A DNA stretch of 64,000 bases from Chelonoidis abingdonii (taxonomy: Eukaryota; Chordata; Testudines; Testudinidae). Below are positions 10,991 through 23,512 of the stretch, piece by piece. The stretch is taken from NCBI RefSeq assembly GCF_003597395.2, contig NC_133777.1:5959853-6023852 (forward strand), given 5' to 3'. Position numbers and translations under genes: made by a program. The first letter of the stretch is position 1. Every line of letters starts with the position of its first letter. Below the pieces are notes generated by a model. That model saw nothing but the letters and a program-made list of their open reading frames with translations, ran no database searches and was not told where the DNA came from.

Positions 10991-12523
10991 CCTCTCTGAG
11001 CACAGCTTTGTTTTCCAGAAGTCACAGCTAATTTCTGGTCAGGCAACAGATGAGCTACATCTTTATCTGTGTGAATATGCGGTTTTTTCCCCCCACCCCC
11101 TGTGCTACTGTAGCTAATTAAGTGAGCCATGAAAAATGTCCTGATAGTTTTGTGACTCTGAAATGAATCCTGCGAAAGCACGCTGTCAGGAGCCCTGGGG
11201 AGTAGACCAACTGGGCCTTCTTTTCACAAATGCTCTGCATCCATAATGCCCATTGATTTCCCTGGGAGCTGCAGGTGTTCATCAGATCAGTCCCTGTGCC
11301 TTTTGCCTCACTAATTCCATGACCCTGAGTTTGCTGTGGGAGCCAAGGAAAGCCAGAGAAGGGTTATCAGCCTGCCAGTGGGATCCTTAAAGAGAACCTC
11401 AGAGTGTTTCAAACTCTGGGATACATCCCTCTTCTGAATACCTTTGGAAAGGAAGAAGTGCATAAGAGTAACTCTTAGCCTCTCCTCCACAGTACTGTGT
11501 CTAAGGGAGAGGTTGCACCTCTCTGAGGGTAAAACCCAGGGGTGGGGGCATATAGGAAGAAATGTCCCAAGAGTCCAGCCCAAATCATTCCATCTGCAGA
11601 ACCAGCCATTGCTCCACCAGCATGCCTGGTGCATCCCTGCGCTCTATGGCAGACAGCTCCATGGTGCTGCTGGGCTGAGGAACCCATTGCTTTGATGTGG
11701 GGTGGGATGGAGTGGGGTTTCCTGTTCACGGGGGGGCCTTTAAAAACTGGCTTTGCTGTCTTAAATGGCAGATCACAGAAGCCTGCCCTCAGCTTGAAGG
11801 GCCTCCCATCAGGCACGAGCCCGGCTGGTTTTGAAAGGCGAAGCCAAGCATGCATTGTGTTCTCTTTCTTGACACGTGTGAGGGGAGGACTCCATGCATA
11901 ATTCAGCTGCAGCAATGCAGCACCTAGTTACTAGTGATGGAGGATGCGAGAACAGGGGCGATGCTGCTTCTGGTTGAATGGGCTCCAGCATAGGGGAAAT
12001 AACAGCGTCGCTGGCTGCAGATGTCTCGGCAGACACAGTAAGCTTGAGTTTGAAACCCTCCCCAACGTTGCGTATGCCAGTGCTGGCACTCGTATTCAGT
12101 GTCTTTCATCTTGCTTTACATCTGGCTCCTAAAGCCATCCTGTTCCTCCAGAGTGGGAGACGTCGGCCATGTTGCAAAATGTTGTCTTCCCCTCAACTTG
12201 TTTCTCTTTAGATCAAGGCACTGGACTCGAAAACAGCTCCGGGAGGTGGGGGGTAGGTCTCACTCATTCTCACTGGTGCCTTAGGCATTGAGAGTGCAGA
12301 GGAGCTCAGTAAGGTAAGTCATGAACTCCCCTTTTGTTTGGGGTACAGTCATGCTGCTACAGATGCAGGCCTGTGCACACGGACATTGTCTTTCTCAATC
12401 TGCAGGGTCCAAGTGCAGGGGTGCTGGAACTAGGGGTGCTGGGTGTGGGGCGGCACCCCCTGGCTTGAAGTGGGTTCTATCATCCGCAGGGTTAACAGCT
12501 TGGTTTAATGGCTATCAGCACCA

Positions 12524-12551
12524 CACACGCATACACACACACACTCACTCA
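12524..12551. repeat. (CA)n-type microsatellite
   Basis: An impure run of CA dinucleotides with interruptions (CACACACGCATACACACAC, then CTCACTCACT). No other feature within 300 bases apart from ordinary intergenic sequence. Confidence 0.8.
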
Positions 12552-12677
12552 CTATACAAATTGTTCCAACACCACTGCCCAAGGGTGAGACACAGCAGCA
12601 ATCCTGCCAAACCCAAGCATTCAAAATTCACCAGTCAGACAGCAAAGAATCATGATATTGTCCTAAAAATAATGAGA

Positions 12678-12843
12678 TTTTGGCCTGGTCTACGCTGAAC
12701 AATTAGATTGACCTAGCACCGTTGCTGAGGGCTGTGTAAAATTTCATGCCCCAGTCGGCCTGACCCCAGTGTAAACACAGCTAGGTCAATGACCGAATGC
12801 TTTCGTCAACCTAGTTACCACCTCTTTGAGAGGGGGATTAAAG
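12678..12843. mobile_element. degenerate MITE fragment
   Basis: Starts GGCCTGGTCTACGCTGAAC and contains the GACCTAGC...AGCTAGGTCAA inverted pair (12709-12718 and 12778-12789). This is typical of the 'TGGTCTACAC' short elements also seen at 18367-18553. The right end runs into a hAT terminus at 12844. Confidence 0.6.
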
Positions 12844-12945
12844 CAGTGGTTCTCAACCAGGGGTTCGCGTACCCCTGGGGGTACATACAGGTCTTCCAGG
12901 GGGTATATCAACTCATCTAGATATTTGCTGGTTTTACCCCTCTTA
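12844..12945. mobile_element. hAT-like element, one terminus
   Basis: Begins CAGTGGTTCTCAACCAGGGG, a typical hAT 5' terminus, and continues with GTACCCCTGGGGGTACAT (a short palindrome at 12869-12886). I cannot find the matching inverted right end, so the element is truncated or decayed. Confidence 0.65.
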
Positions 12946-14509
12946 ACTTCAAGTCATGAGCCTGCACTGTGTCTCCTCCCGAAGTGTGAACGGGCCTTTC
13001 CTTTAAGGTTCTTCTGTGCAAACGCCATAGCTAATTATCTAATGTTGCTATTGTGTCTCTGGTGCTGCCTACCACGCCAGCTGATGAGCTCGGCCACGCC
13101 TAGAGAGCTGCCCCACCCCACTGAGACATCACCCTAGAAGAACCAAAGTTCCAGCATGTTGACACTTAAAATAATGCCCATGCCCGGCACTGCAGAAGCC
13201 CCCAGCAGTGAAGCGGCTAATAGGGATGCAGCTAGAGAGCCCCCTATCCTGTGCTCTTCAGTACCAGCCCTTTTCTCTCAATGCAGGAAAAGCATCTTGT
13301 ACGCTCCCAGGGCAAGGATGCTATCCCGTCACAGTCTGAACCTTGGTGGATCCAGTCATCTCACAACAGAGGCTGTGGGAAATGACCTTGCCGGCACTGT
13401 TTCTTGCCTGCTGTTTTCTCAGGAGAGTTGAAGCATCTTGAAGGAGACAGATGCAAGTATGGGAAAAAAATATGCCTAGTTTTGCCTCTGACCTCTGCAT
13501 CCTCTGAGAGCTGAAATCAGGATGCAGAACTGTCACCGCCCAGGAATCTGCTGTTGCGCAGGGCTATTTTTAAAGCCGCTTGATTCACCTTCCTATGTGA
13601 TTTGGCTTTTATTTCATATACAAAGCAGTTCCAGTCACGATGCCATTGGGAACCCATTTTTGTTGGGCGGGAGGTAACATGCTGAATATGCACCACTGGC
13701 TACTTTAGTGTCCTCTCAGCAGAAAATACCTACGATTGCAACTCCGAGGAGAAACGGGTGTGGCTGCGGCTACCATTTGGTTTATCTGCATGTTCTCCTT
13801 GTACCCCACCAATCTGTGCTCAAACACCCTGTTCCTATTGTTGCTTCAATGTGCCTCCCCTGGTATCTGCTTGTTTTGTCTTCACATTGGCTAGGTCTTG
13901 ACTTTTTGCCTCTGACCTGCTTGGGGAATTGACACAATCTGTACAGAACCCAGCATAACGGGACCAGCCTGGCCGATGCCTCTAGGTGCTACCATTGTAT
14001 GAACACTGAATAACGAACCTTTCTCCACAACATGAACACAACCAAATCTGACACGTTTTGTTTTTTTTTAACTTTTCCCGAAAGTTTGACTAGATCCTGG
14101 CTTGGTTGTTCACCTTGATTTCTCAAGCCACTCTGCACGGCTTTGCTCTGGAAATGGAAATACTACAAGACAAGTTCTTGTGACTCGCTAAAGCCAGAAA
14201 GTCCTAATGCTCTGATATTAGCTCTTGGCTGAATGATTTCTTCAGCCCCAATTCTTGCTCAAGCAGTTCAGGTAACTCCATAAAAGTTCCAGAGAACCAG
14301 CCAAGCTTTCGATCAGTTATCTGATCCAGGCCAAACCTTCTGAGTCTGTCTCTCTCACATGTGCAGCTGGAGATGAAACTTTATGGTCATGTTTAGAATT
14401 TAGGTCCCCATCTGACCTACTATTGATACTCCTGTGAATGAACCAATACCCAGCATTCCAGAGCAAAGGACCCAGCCACAGCAGCTTTAGACAAAAATGA
14501 TTGTCTGAG

Positions 14510-14633
14510 TAGGGTGACCAGATAGTAAGTGTGAAAAATCAGGGCAGGAAGTGGAAGGTAATAGGTGCCCATATAAGACAAAGCCCCGAATATCGGAACT
14601 GTCCCTATAAAATCAGGACATCTGGTCACCCTA
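14510..14633. mobile_element. 124-bp MITE with TAGGGTGACCAGAT ends
   Basis: TAGGGTGACCAGAT at 14510-14523 and ATCTGGTCACCCTA at 14620-14633 are perfect inverted repeats. The flanks TGTCTGAG (14502-14509) and TGTCTGAT (14634-14641) form an 8-bp target duplication with one mismatch. That length fits hAT-type transposition. Related copies are at 37482-37718 and a broken one starts at 22618. Confidence 0.9.
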
Positions 14634-15149
14634 TGTCTGATAGTCTGAGAAAAGGTGGCAAACTCCATGATTTGGCACGTCGGGGACAATCAAAGTTATT
14701 TCAAGCCAAGCTATCATTATTTAATATTTTATAGCACCCCAAATGCATGCAAGGAGCTTCACCGCAGACCTCGTTTCAGGGACGTGGGCAGTGACACCTA
14801 GTGGTTGGAGCAGGAATCGGTGGCCAGGAATTGGAATCTAGGGTCAGAGTTAGGTGTTCTGGAGTGACGCAAGCCATGGGCAGAGTCGGGAACCAGCAGC
14901 TGTGGGTAAATGCTTTGAGCAGCTACTGAACAATTGCTGCTGCTGTAACTTAAGATCCAGTCTGCTGACTTTTCCCATCAATCAGGTAGCCTACTACAGA
15001 CCAGCTGCGTGTGTGCATTAGGGTGCCCAGAGACTGGCTCTGCCTTCAGGCCCTGATTCCTGACACCTAGAAAGGCATGGTCCCTGACTCAAAGAACTTT
15101 CAGTCTGAACATTACTAGAGATGGAACAAGGGGGAGTGGGGTAGGAAGG

Positions 15150-15976
15150 TGTCATAAACAGATAGCTAAGGGTTAATGTCTCTTTCACCTGAAAAGGGTT
15201 AACAAACAACTCCTGACCAGAGGACCAATCAGGAGACAAGATACTTTCAACCCTGTGTGGAGGGAAGTTTTGGGTGTGGGTCCTTTGTTCTGTGTGGGTG
15301 TCTTCTCTCGGGGGTATGAGAGGGACCAGACATTACTACAGGCTCTCTAAAGTTCTGTTCAAATAGTAAGTAGAACAGGCGATTTAGGCTTTTTAATTGT
15401 TTGTTTTACTCTATTTGCACATGTGGATCTGGCTGGTTAACTTTTATATGTGTAGTTGCTGGGAATATTTTGATTTGTATTGGTACTGGAGGAAGGGTTT
15501 CTTCCTTTGTCTGTAAACTATAGGACCCTGTAATATTTACATCTTGAAGTTACAGAGATAATTCTTTACTTTTTCCTTTCTTTTATTAAAAGATTTCTTT
15601 TAGAGAACCTGATTGATCTTTCCTTGTTTCCCTTGTTTTATCCCAGGAGAGTGGGTGTAAACACCAGGACTGGTGGGGGAGGAGGGAAGGGGGAGAGAGA
15701 GGCTAATTTCTCTCTGTGCCAGGAATACTGTCTCTCTCAGGGAAAGTCTGGGGAGGGGGGGGGGAATGGTTTATTTCTCCTTGTTTTAAGAATCCAAGGG
15801 ATTTGGGTTCTTGGGGTCCCCAGGGAAGGTTGGGGAGATCAGAGTGCCCCAAAACACTATATTTTTGGGTGGTGGCAGGCTATCAGATCTAAGCTGGTAA
15901 TTAAGCTTAGAGGTTTCATGCAGGTACCCAAATTTTGGACACTAAGGTTCAAATTTGGGAAATATACCTTATGACA
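15150..15976 (+). mobile_element. solo LTR, 827 bp
   Basis: Starts TGTCATAAACAGATAGCTAA and ends TACCTTATGACA, that is TG...CA with inverted TGTCAT/ATGACA ends. Flanking GAAGG (15145-15149) and GAAGC (15977-15981) look like a 5-bp target duplication with one mismatch. It contains a TTATTAAAAG polyadenylation-type motif near 15583 followed by GAACCTGATTG, shared with the copy at 25784-26815. No internal retroviral genes are adjacent. Whether the parent was an endogenous retrovirus or another LTR retrotransposon cannot be told from the LTR alone. Confidence 0.85.
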
Positions 15977-17339
15977 GAAGCTCAAAGGGCACAGCAATGA
16001 GATCACATGCTTCTGTGGGTAAATGCTTTGGTGGGTCTCTTGGGCTGCTTCTATTGGTTTCTTGCATTTATATAAACCCTGAGGGAATCTAGAGACATCT
16101 GATGGTGAAAATGGTTTGCTACCAGCTACCTGGCCCTGTTTCACTCATGATAAAGATGCACCAAAGCATTTTAAAGACCTTCATTTCCAGCTGCTTCTCT
16201 GGCCTTTTGATTGTGGGGGCTAGGGGTTAGCACAGTTTTATTCAAAAGCTGGAACTTCCGGAGTGTCTTCTTAGGGTTCCTGGCATACATCCATGCACTT
16301 CACCCTCAGAACATACTCCTGCATGCCGACGGTGTCCTTTACACACCCGGGGAGAACAAATCTGCACAGAAATGGCTAAATCCCCTTGAAGGGAAAGCCT
16401 CATTTCCCAAACTAAAGTGTAATTGTTTCGTTGTGCTCTCAGTGAGAGACCCGCGGCTGTATCTAACTCCTGGGCGTGAAGGCTGCAGCAGCTCGGCTAT
16501 TTGCACGGCTCCCCGGAGTGCTGTCGCTTAGCCCTGTACCGGGAACCACTCAATTAAGGCGAAACAGGAAGGCTGTAGTATTGATTTTAGCGCAACCCTC
16601 ATCAGTAAGTAGCCACGATTTCAATTGCAGTGCTCCTGGAAAACCTTTTACTCTGCCGCCCTTGATGCTGTGTGTGGCTCAGAAAGCGCGTGAGTGCCTG
16701 GGTCAGGTACCGGACATTCAGAAAATACATTTTAAAAGCACTTGAAAATATGAGGCTTGAGAATTTGCTTTGGTGTTTCCAGGACTGAGCAATTCCAACC
16801 GAGCACTGCAAATAGTGGTCAAGAATTAATCTTGGTAGCAGAGGACAAGTTGCCATTTGCAGAAGGGATTTTGAAACCACAGTGCCGTTGAGGGCACCGT
16901 CTGTTACATTTCAGAGCTTCGGTGTCATCTTAAAGGATCAGGAGTGGCAGGCCTAAAAAACAGCCTCTTGCCATGTGGCTCTGGTTGGTTTTTCCCCCTA
17001 GCCGTCCTACAATTCTGCTCCCCTGCTCGGATCAGGAACAGGGTTGAAAACTTGCCCCTACATCACTCAGAATGGTACACTTTTTAAATATCAGGCTATG
17101 CCAAATCAACTGAAGCCACAAGAGTGCCTGTAAAAACAGCTGGTCTATAGAAAAAGGGGAAAAAAGTACACTATGTGTGTAATACATTTTGCAGTATAGA
17201 TTACTGTGCACCGTGGCATAACTCACTGTTAACATTTTGCAGCACAGTGGCCTGCAAAGTAGGAAAGCCGGAGCTGGGCAAATGCTGCACTAAAGTGTCT
17301 GTGAAAAGTTGTTCAAACTGTTAATCGTTTTTATTTCAC

Positions 17340-17770
17340 TTATGTTTGTGCCCTTTTGCATTCACCTGCCACAAATAGCCCCACAAATCGGCTCACTGGC
17401 TGGAACTTAAGTCAAAACAGCACGTTTCCAGTGAATATTCAGAATGATCAGACTCTCAGCTTGAAACCAAAGGTGCACTCATTGCATCGGGAAATGGGAT
17501 CATACATTGGAGAAGCTTGTGAGCTAGTTGCAGCCATAAAAGGCGGTGACATTAATCAAATCCATTATTTCTTCCTTTCACGCTTTTGATGCTCTGACAA
17601 TTCTGCACCCGGACCACACTTTCTAATGCCTGGATGATTTTACTTCCCCATGATCCTCCCTTTTAAGTCACAAACAAATTGAAAAATCTCTTGGCAAGAA
17701 GTACAACTGAAGATTCAGCACCACCATTTATAGTCCAAGCTCGTTAAGAGAGTCATTTAATTGAACACTT
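17340..17770. other. repeat-free block, possible conserved non-coding element
   Basis: No recognised repeat and no codon-like pattern. TAAT/ATTA cores and a GACATTAATCAAATCCATTA segment (17548-17567) suggest transcription-factor sites. Composition-based guess only. Confidence 0.25.
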
Positions 17771-18366
17771 AATCACTGGAGGCCTAGGGGGAAGACAGTA
17801 GACTTCTCCCATGTAAGGGAAGTTTTCAGCCTATGCAACTTTCAGGCATCCTGGCAGTGCAACGGGAACATACATCATGCGGCAGATGGAGCGTTAACTC
17901 TTGAGATAACCGTTAGTCAATGTCTAGCCAAGGTCTTTCCCAGGGACAGCAATATTCCCTTTCCCTTCCAGTGACTGTGACTTCCTCCTGCATGCTCACC
18001 GCATATTGATTTCGCAGAGCACTCGCAAAGTGCAGCAAAACAGACTGTCATTCCCACAGCAAGGCAGCCCACCTGAGCCCCAAACTCACCAAGTAGCTTT
18101 GCAGGATTCCCATGATCTGCCAGTCCACAGGGCTTTTCTCGGTGGTCTTTCTCGTGATCACACCCCAGTCACAGGGGTCGGACACCTTTTGAATGCTGTT
18201 TGGCATCAACTGTAAAAAATACGTTAATTGGAATCATCCTCAACCTCATCATGGCAAATCCCAAAGGAACGTGGCCTCCTTGCAGAGCAAGCGCCACCTC
18301 TGTGAATCTCTAATATTAATTGGAAGCAGTAGCCTAATTGGCTTTTGTTTCCTCACTGTGGCCTAA

Positions 18367-18553
18367 GACCTAGTCTACCACACAAAGTTGCATTAGTTTA
18401 ACGAAGGATATGATGTTAATCTAATGTCTCTTTGTATGGCAACCTCCTTTTAAATAATATATGTGTCCACACACACAGTTGGACTGTTTTAACTCAGTTT
18501 AACGTGACATCTTTAGTTAAACCGGTGCTTATTCTGTGCATAGACCAGGCCCT
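18367..18553. mobile_element. TIR element (MITE), CTGGTCTAC family
   Basis: Left end GACCTAGTCTACCACACAAA; right end reverse-complements to AGGGCCTGGTCTATGCACAGA. Internal GTTTAAC/GTTAAAC pairs (18398, 18497, 18517) add to self-complementarity. Confidence 0.65.
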
Positions 18554-18989
18554 AATTATTACAATTTGTGACTTCTGTTTGCGTCTCTCTCTTTCCATTT
18601 CTTTAGAAGAAAGCTGAGCTCCTTTGTTGTGGGTGCGGATGTAAAATGTCCCCCTGCATTTTGGTTGCAGGAACAAATAGAGCTGGCAGCTGAAGTACAG
18701 AGCTCAGTCTGAGCACTTGTGCTTCTAGCAACATGCTGGCAGGGTGCAGATGGGTAGCTGGTGGTACACGTATGCAGATTTGCACTCGTAGCTTATTTGT
18801 CCAGGTCCAAAATGGGGGGGCAAGTTTTTCAGGTACCCAAGGCCTTCTGACATACCCTAGGGCAGTGATAATTTTCATTCTGAGCCGCCATTGTCCTGCT
18901 AGCAGGGAAACTGTCTCTCTCTCCAGAAGCGAGTCTCTGAGCTCTTAGACCATAACTACTGAAAAGAAAACTTTATTTGGAATTTCAGA

Positions 18990-19215
18990 GGAAGCGCTGT
19001 CTAATGGTCTGAGCACAGCTTTGGGAGCTAGGAATGCCTGCGTTCTAATCCCAGGTCAGTCACTGACTTGCTGTGTGAGCAAATCACATAATGTCTCTGT
19101 GTGGCAGGTTCCCCACTGGTAAAATAGAGATAACACTGAGCTATTTCAGGGGTTGTTGTAAGGTTTAAGGTAATTAAGATCCTAAATGCAAAGTTCTGAG
19201 TAACAGCAGAAATTA
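18990..19215 (+). repeat. MIR-like SINE, sense
   Basis: The order is MIR-like: an A-box-like start (GGTCTGAGCACAGCTTTGG), a B-box-like GCGTTCTAATCCC near 19040, CTTGCTGTGTGAGCAAATCAC, then CCCACTGGTAAAATAGAGATAA and the GTTGTTGTAAGGTTTAAGG tail. Confidence 0.8.
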
Positions 19216-19529
19216 TTATTTAATTATATGATTAATTTCAGCTTTATGGGGTTATTTTACACCCCATCCCTGTCAATTTGTTACCCAAAGATGCTTTTTA
19301 ATAAATGCAGTGAGTGCAGGAGGGTCATAATCCCTTCAGCCTATGCTTGACTGGAGCCATTTTAGAAGCCTTGAGAAATGAAGAATAAACAATACTTAGG
19401 AAACCATTTTGTAGGGGAATGGGGTGGGAGAAGGCCTCATGAAAATTACTGGTTGAGGCTGCTCTACAGATGTTCCATGCTTCAAGGTTAAACCTTTGAC
19501 TGTATCGATTTTAATTCTCTTTGCTAGGG

Positions 19530-19840
19530 TGGAAAATATCCCCAACAGAAATCTGAATCCATCTCCAATGCAATTAGATGCAGCCTTTAATCTGTCATTA
19601 TTACAAGATGGTACCGGCTGCATGAATACTAATAAATGTGTTTGATATTTGTACAAGCTTTTTTAGGATGAATAATTAAATTGACTTTATCCATTAAACC
19701 TTGCCTATTAAGCTTTTAATGCAAGGATGTATTTTAATGACTCAGGGCCATCTCTCTTCCTTTCTGGGTGGGTCTTAATTAGGATTTTTAATGCATCCTG
19801 TTACAAGCCTTTTGCAAAAGCATCATTCACTGGTAGCATA
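19530..19840. other. repeat-free AT-rich block, possible conserved non-coding element
   Basis: Dense in ATTA/TAAT cores (AATAATTAAATTGAC at 19671-19685, GGTCTTAATTAGGATTTTTAA at 19770-19790), with no repeat signature or ORF. Of the candidate blocks in this spacer it is one of the most enhancer-like by eye. Needs alignment. Confidence 0.3.
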
Positions 19841-20211
19841 GTCAGAATGGCTGGAATCTACATCTTTGTCTAGTGTTTAGAATATGTCTCCTGTTTTCCC
19901 TCTGATACCCAAGGATAATTTGAAGTAGCAACAATGACCAGTGTCTTGAGTGAGGGTTCTTTTCTCAGGTGACTGAGACCCTTGGCCAATAGATATTAAT
20001 AGCTGTATAAGAGATCCCAGATTCCATAACAGAAACACCAGCAGATACTAACTAGTGGTAGGTGACTGTTCGTGGAGTTGAGGGGGGAAGGCATCCAAAC
20101 ATACTGGATTTTACAAACCCCTTTGGGTTTCGGGAAACTCACAGACTCCCTGCTCCACTAAAATAACAGGGTTGGGTTTTGTCTCCTTCATTGGCAATTT
20201 TGAATTTAAAA

Positions 20212-20290
20212 TAGATTCATAGACTTTTAAGGCCAGAAGAGCCCGTTCTGCTCATCTAGTCTGACGTCCTGCACCGCACAGGCCAGAGGC
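20212..20290 (-). repeat. CR1 LINE 3' end, antisense
   Basis: Antisense CR1 tail: ATAGATTCATAGACTTTTAAGG at 20212-20233, then CTCATCTAGTCTGACGTCCTGC (20253-20274). It includes the ATTCATAG terminal motif. Confidence 0.75.
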
Positions 20291-21254
20291 TTTCAAGCTG
20301 TGTTCCTAAGTAACCGGAAGCCTGCAGTAAGCAAACAATACAGACTCTCGCATCAAAGTTATTCTGGCCCTGCTCCTGGCATGCCCGGGAGAATAAAATA
20401 GACACAAAAAACAAGCCGTGTGGCAGCTCAGAACATGTGATGTGACAGAGCCAAACAGAACTCGGACCTTGGATTTTTGTTCTCTGTCGAGAAAGTTTCG
20501 GGCCAGATTCCCATTTCCCTGCAGAACGGAAAAGAAGCCAAGAAGCCAGCTTAACGGGCAGGCCCATGCATATGTCTCTATGCCTTGTCTCTTTGCAACC
20601 CCTGTTGGAGTGGCTATGGCCAGGGAAAGGGGTGTGGCCAGAGCCTGCTCCGGCTAATCTCAGCTGTTGGAGTGGCCTCCCGGGTACAAATTAGAGTAAC
20701 CTTCGGGCTATTCTACTTTATGCCAGAGGCTAGTCCAACAAATTACAAAGACGCAGTCAAAAGCCATCTCCCTCCCTTCACCCCTCCTCCTGTGAATTCT
20801 GTACCTCGCTCATCAAGCTTGACCCAAGGATCAGGGCCGGGGGGGGCTACAGTGACCGCATGAATTCTCCCATGGCAAGATTTAACCCTTTGAGTGACCG
20901 TAGCTATGCAGGGCTCATCCATCCTGGCAGTGCCCCTAGCCTGCCCTGGGAAGGGTGAGATGGGGGAGTTCTGTTTCCCCAGCCCATTCAGTAGGCTACT
21001 AACAAGAGGGACAGTTGTCATGGTGGGGTTTGCGATGCGTGGCTCTGCATCTCATTTCCTGCCCATCAGAACCTTGTAGAGTGGGTTTCTCCACCCCTAT
21101 TCAAATAAGTGGCCTTGACCAGAAGCTGATGGCTGCTGGGCAGGGTTGGCTGAAGGTTGGCCAGATTTCTGGTTGACCTCTTCTAGCCTGAGTCCGTACA
21201 TGCCTGTGAGCACTTCAGATGCTTTTCCATGCAGGGAGGTAAGCCCCTAAGAAT

Positions 21255-21445
21255 GCTGGGTGGACCCCTGGTCAGAGTACTAGCCTCTGACTTGCTTCAG
21301 TTCCCTACTCTGCCCCAGACTTCCTGTGTGACCTCAGCAAGTCAGTTTGCCTCTCTGTGCCTCAGTTTCCCATTTGGGGAGAATAACACTGCCGTGCCTC
21401 ACGGGGTGTTGTGAGGCTAAAGACTGGGGTGCACGTAGGAGGCAG
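21255..21445 (+). repeat. MIR-like SINE, sense
   Basis: CTTCCTGTGTGACCTCAGCAAGTCAG at 21321-21346, followed by TCTGTGCCTCAGTTTCCC and GTGTTGTGAGGCTAAAG. This is the typical MIR core and tail order; the tRNA-like head is degraded. Confidence 0.8.
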
Positions 21446-22617
21446 GTATTATTTCCAATGAGCCTTGTGTAAACATGAGAATCTGCACAGAAGCAGCCAG
21501 ACTAGTGAGCTCCCACCAGCAGCAGTCTCAGTCTTGTCCTGGAGGCTCATGGGAACTCACTTCCCTGCTGCACCCAGGTGTTATGACATGGTGTGTTGAC
21601 CCAGGACCTATCCCGTCCAGAGAGCAGGCTGATGCTAGCTGGCTTCCTCAGCTGGCTGGCATCATTCCCATCTCCCAGGCTAAGCAGAGCATGAAGGGCA
21701 GCAGAGTTTTACTTTTTTTGCCATTATCTTGTCAATCAACCCAGATTCTCATTATGAAAACACCTCTCTGCCAGGTGCTGCCTGTAATGGAACACAATCT
21801 GCGCTTCTAGGCTGCACCACCCTGTGTCCAGCAGACCAGGACCTACTCTGTACAGCAGATTGGTGAAATAAGATAACATAGCATTACACAGGATCTGAGG
21901 ACTGTGCACAATCTCTCCCTTGTCCCTCCTTTCTTAAGTAGAATGGCTCATTTGAGACTCAGATGCACTCCCAGACCTGGTGTTGCCTTATTTAAAAAAA
22001 AAAAGCATTAAGCAAAGCTCTGTGGTCTTCCATAGTAATCCAAATGCAGCAGTAATAGCAGAGTAAGCTGTGCTGTCTGCATTTACTATACAACACTCTA
22101 GTATTCATTGAAAAAACAAGGTGTGTATGTTGGTTTGTCTTGCAATCATTACCTGTATTCATGGCAAAAATTCTTCATGGTGACACTGAGAAAATGTTAG
22201 AAACTCTAATGTTAGTTCTTTCATATCTCAATATAATTAATTATATGAAATACATTTAATATCAATTTAAAATTCCCTGAGCTGCTTATTTTCCTCATGT
22301 CCCTCCTGTTTTGTATTTGTCCCACTTCCAGGCATTAGTGGACTAAAGGCTGTGACGAATTCTAACACTATTTACAATATTACACATGTACTGCACCTTT
22401 CATCCTATCAGATTCCCCAGCACTACATATTCTGGCCATTGAAATGCAGCCAGCTCTGGGGAGGAACGCTGCAATGGTGGAATGGTGCACGGCAATACTG
22501 AACAATATCTTAAGTGCCCCCGTCCATAAAAACACTTCAATGTGTACTTAACTCCTATTAAATCAATGAGACGTAAGCTTTCGTTTAGAGTTAAGCACCT
22601 GTCTAAGTGCTGTGCTG

Positions 22618-23330
22618 ACTAGAGTGACCAGATGTGCCAAAAAAATTTGGGACTGTCCCAGTATTTAACCCTTTGTCCCGCATCCCGATCAATGTACAAT
22701 CAGGACGCCATTTGTCCCAATATTCAGGTAAGGAGGCAAGCGGGAGGGAGGCGCTGACCCCTAGGCTGCTCCGGAGCTGGAGCCACCCCACAGCGTGCCG
22801 CATCCCCGCTCTCCCCCCACTCAGCGCTTCCTGCCACCTAACAGCTGTTTGGCAGCACTTAGCGCTTTTCAGGAGGGAGTGGGAATAAGCGGGTATGAGC
22901 AAGTACACAACACGGCATGCTCAGGGGAGGAGGTGGAGAAGAGGCAGGGCAGGGGTGGGGACTTGGGGGAAGGGGGTGGAATGCGAGCGGGGTGAGGGCA
23001 GTGCAGAGGCGGGAAGGGGGGTGGGTGGGTGAGCACCCACCCAGCAGAGGGGAAGTTGGTGCCGTAGGGGTGAGNNNNNNNNNNNNNNNNNNNNNNNNNN
23101 NNNNNNNNNNNNNNNNNNNNNNNNNNNNNNNNNNNNNNNNNNNNNNNNNNNNNNNNNNNNNNNNNNNACTGAGGAGGGACACAGCAAGCCAGCAGCAGGC
23201 TGGGGAAATGAGGAAGGGCGCGGTGGGGGGGAGGAATCTAAGAGGGGTGTGACATGGGGCAGAGTGGGGGAAAAGTCTAAGAGGAGCAGGGCTGGACTAT
23301 GGGTGGGGTTGATGGCACCCCAATGGGTCC
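22618..23330. mobile_element. compound transposon remnant around the assembly gap
   Basis: Starts with TAGAGTGACCAGATG, the terminus of the MITE family complete at 14510-14633, followed by the family's GGGACTGTCCC and TTTGTCCC segments. From about 22860 it carries a G-rich sequence also found at 45130-45290 (shared ACTTGGGGGAAGGGGGTGGA). The gap at 23075-23167 prevents full reading. Confidence 0.6.
23075..23167. other. assembly gap (93 N)
   Basis: A run of unresolved bases inside G-rich repeat sequence. ORFs crossing it are meaningless. Confidence 1.
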
Positions 23331-23409
23331 CAATATTTTAGTGTGTAGAACAGGTAGTGAGGAAGCCTGTATCCACCTGAAACTGTAGGGGCATTTGGTG
23401 GGCAATATT

Positions 23410-23512
23410 ATAGGGCAGGCACTGTCTTTTTGTTCTGACTTTGTACGTGCCTAGCACAATGGGTCCATGATGGGGCTCCCAGGTGTTATGGTAATACAAA
23501 TAATCATATATT
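23410..23512 (+). repeat. LINE/SINE 3'-tail repeat
   Basis: GGGCAGGCACTGTCTTTTTG, then GTGCCTAGCACAATGGGTCC and an AATACAAATAAT end. The same tail family is seen at 32090-32195, 40940-41150 (split) and 42070-42100. Confidence 0.65.

Noticed and set aside
22859..23252. Frames crossing the assembly gap
   Set aside because: Their middle is unresolved bases and their ends are G-rich repeat.
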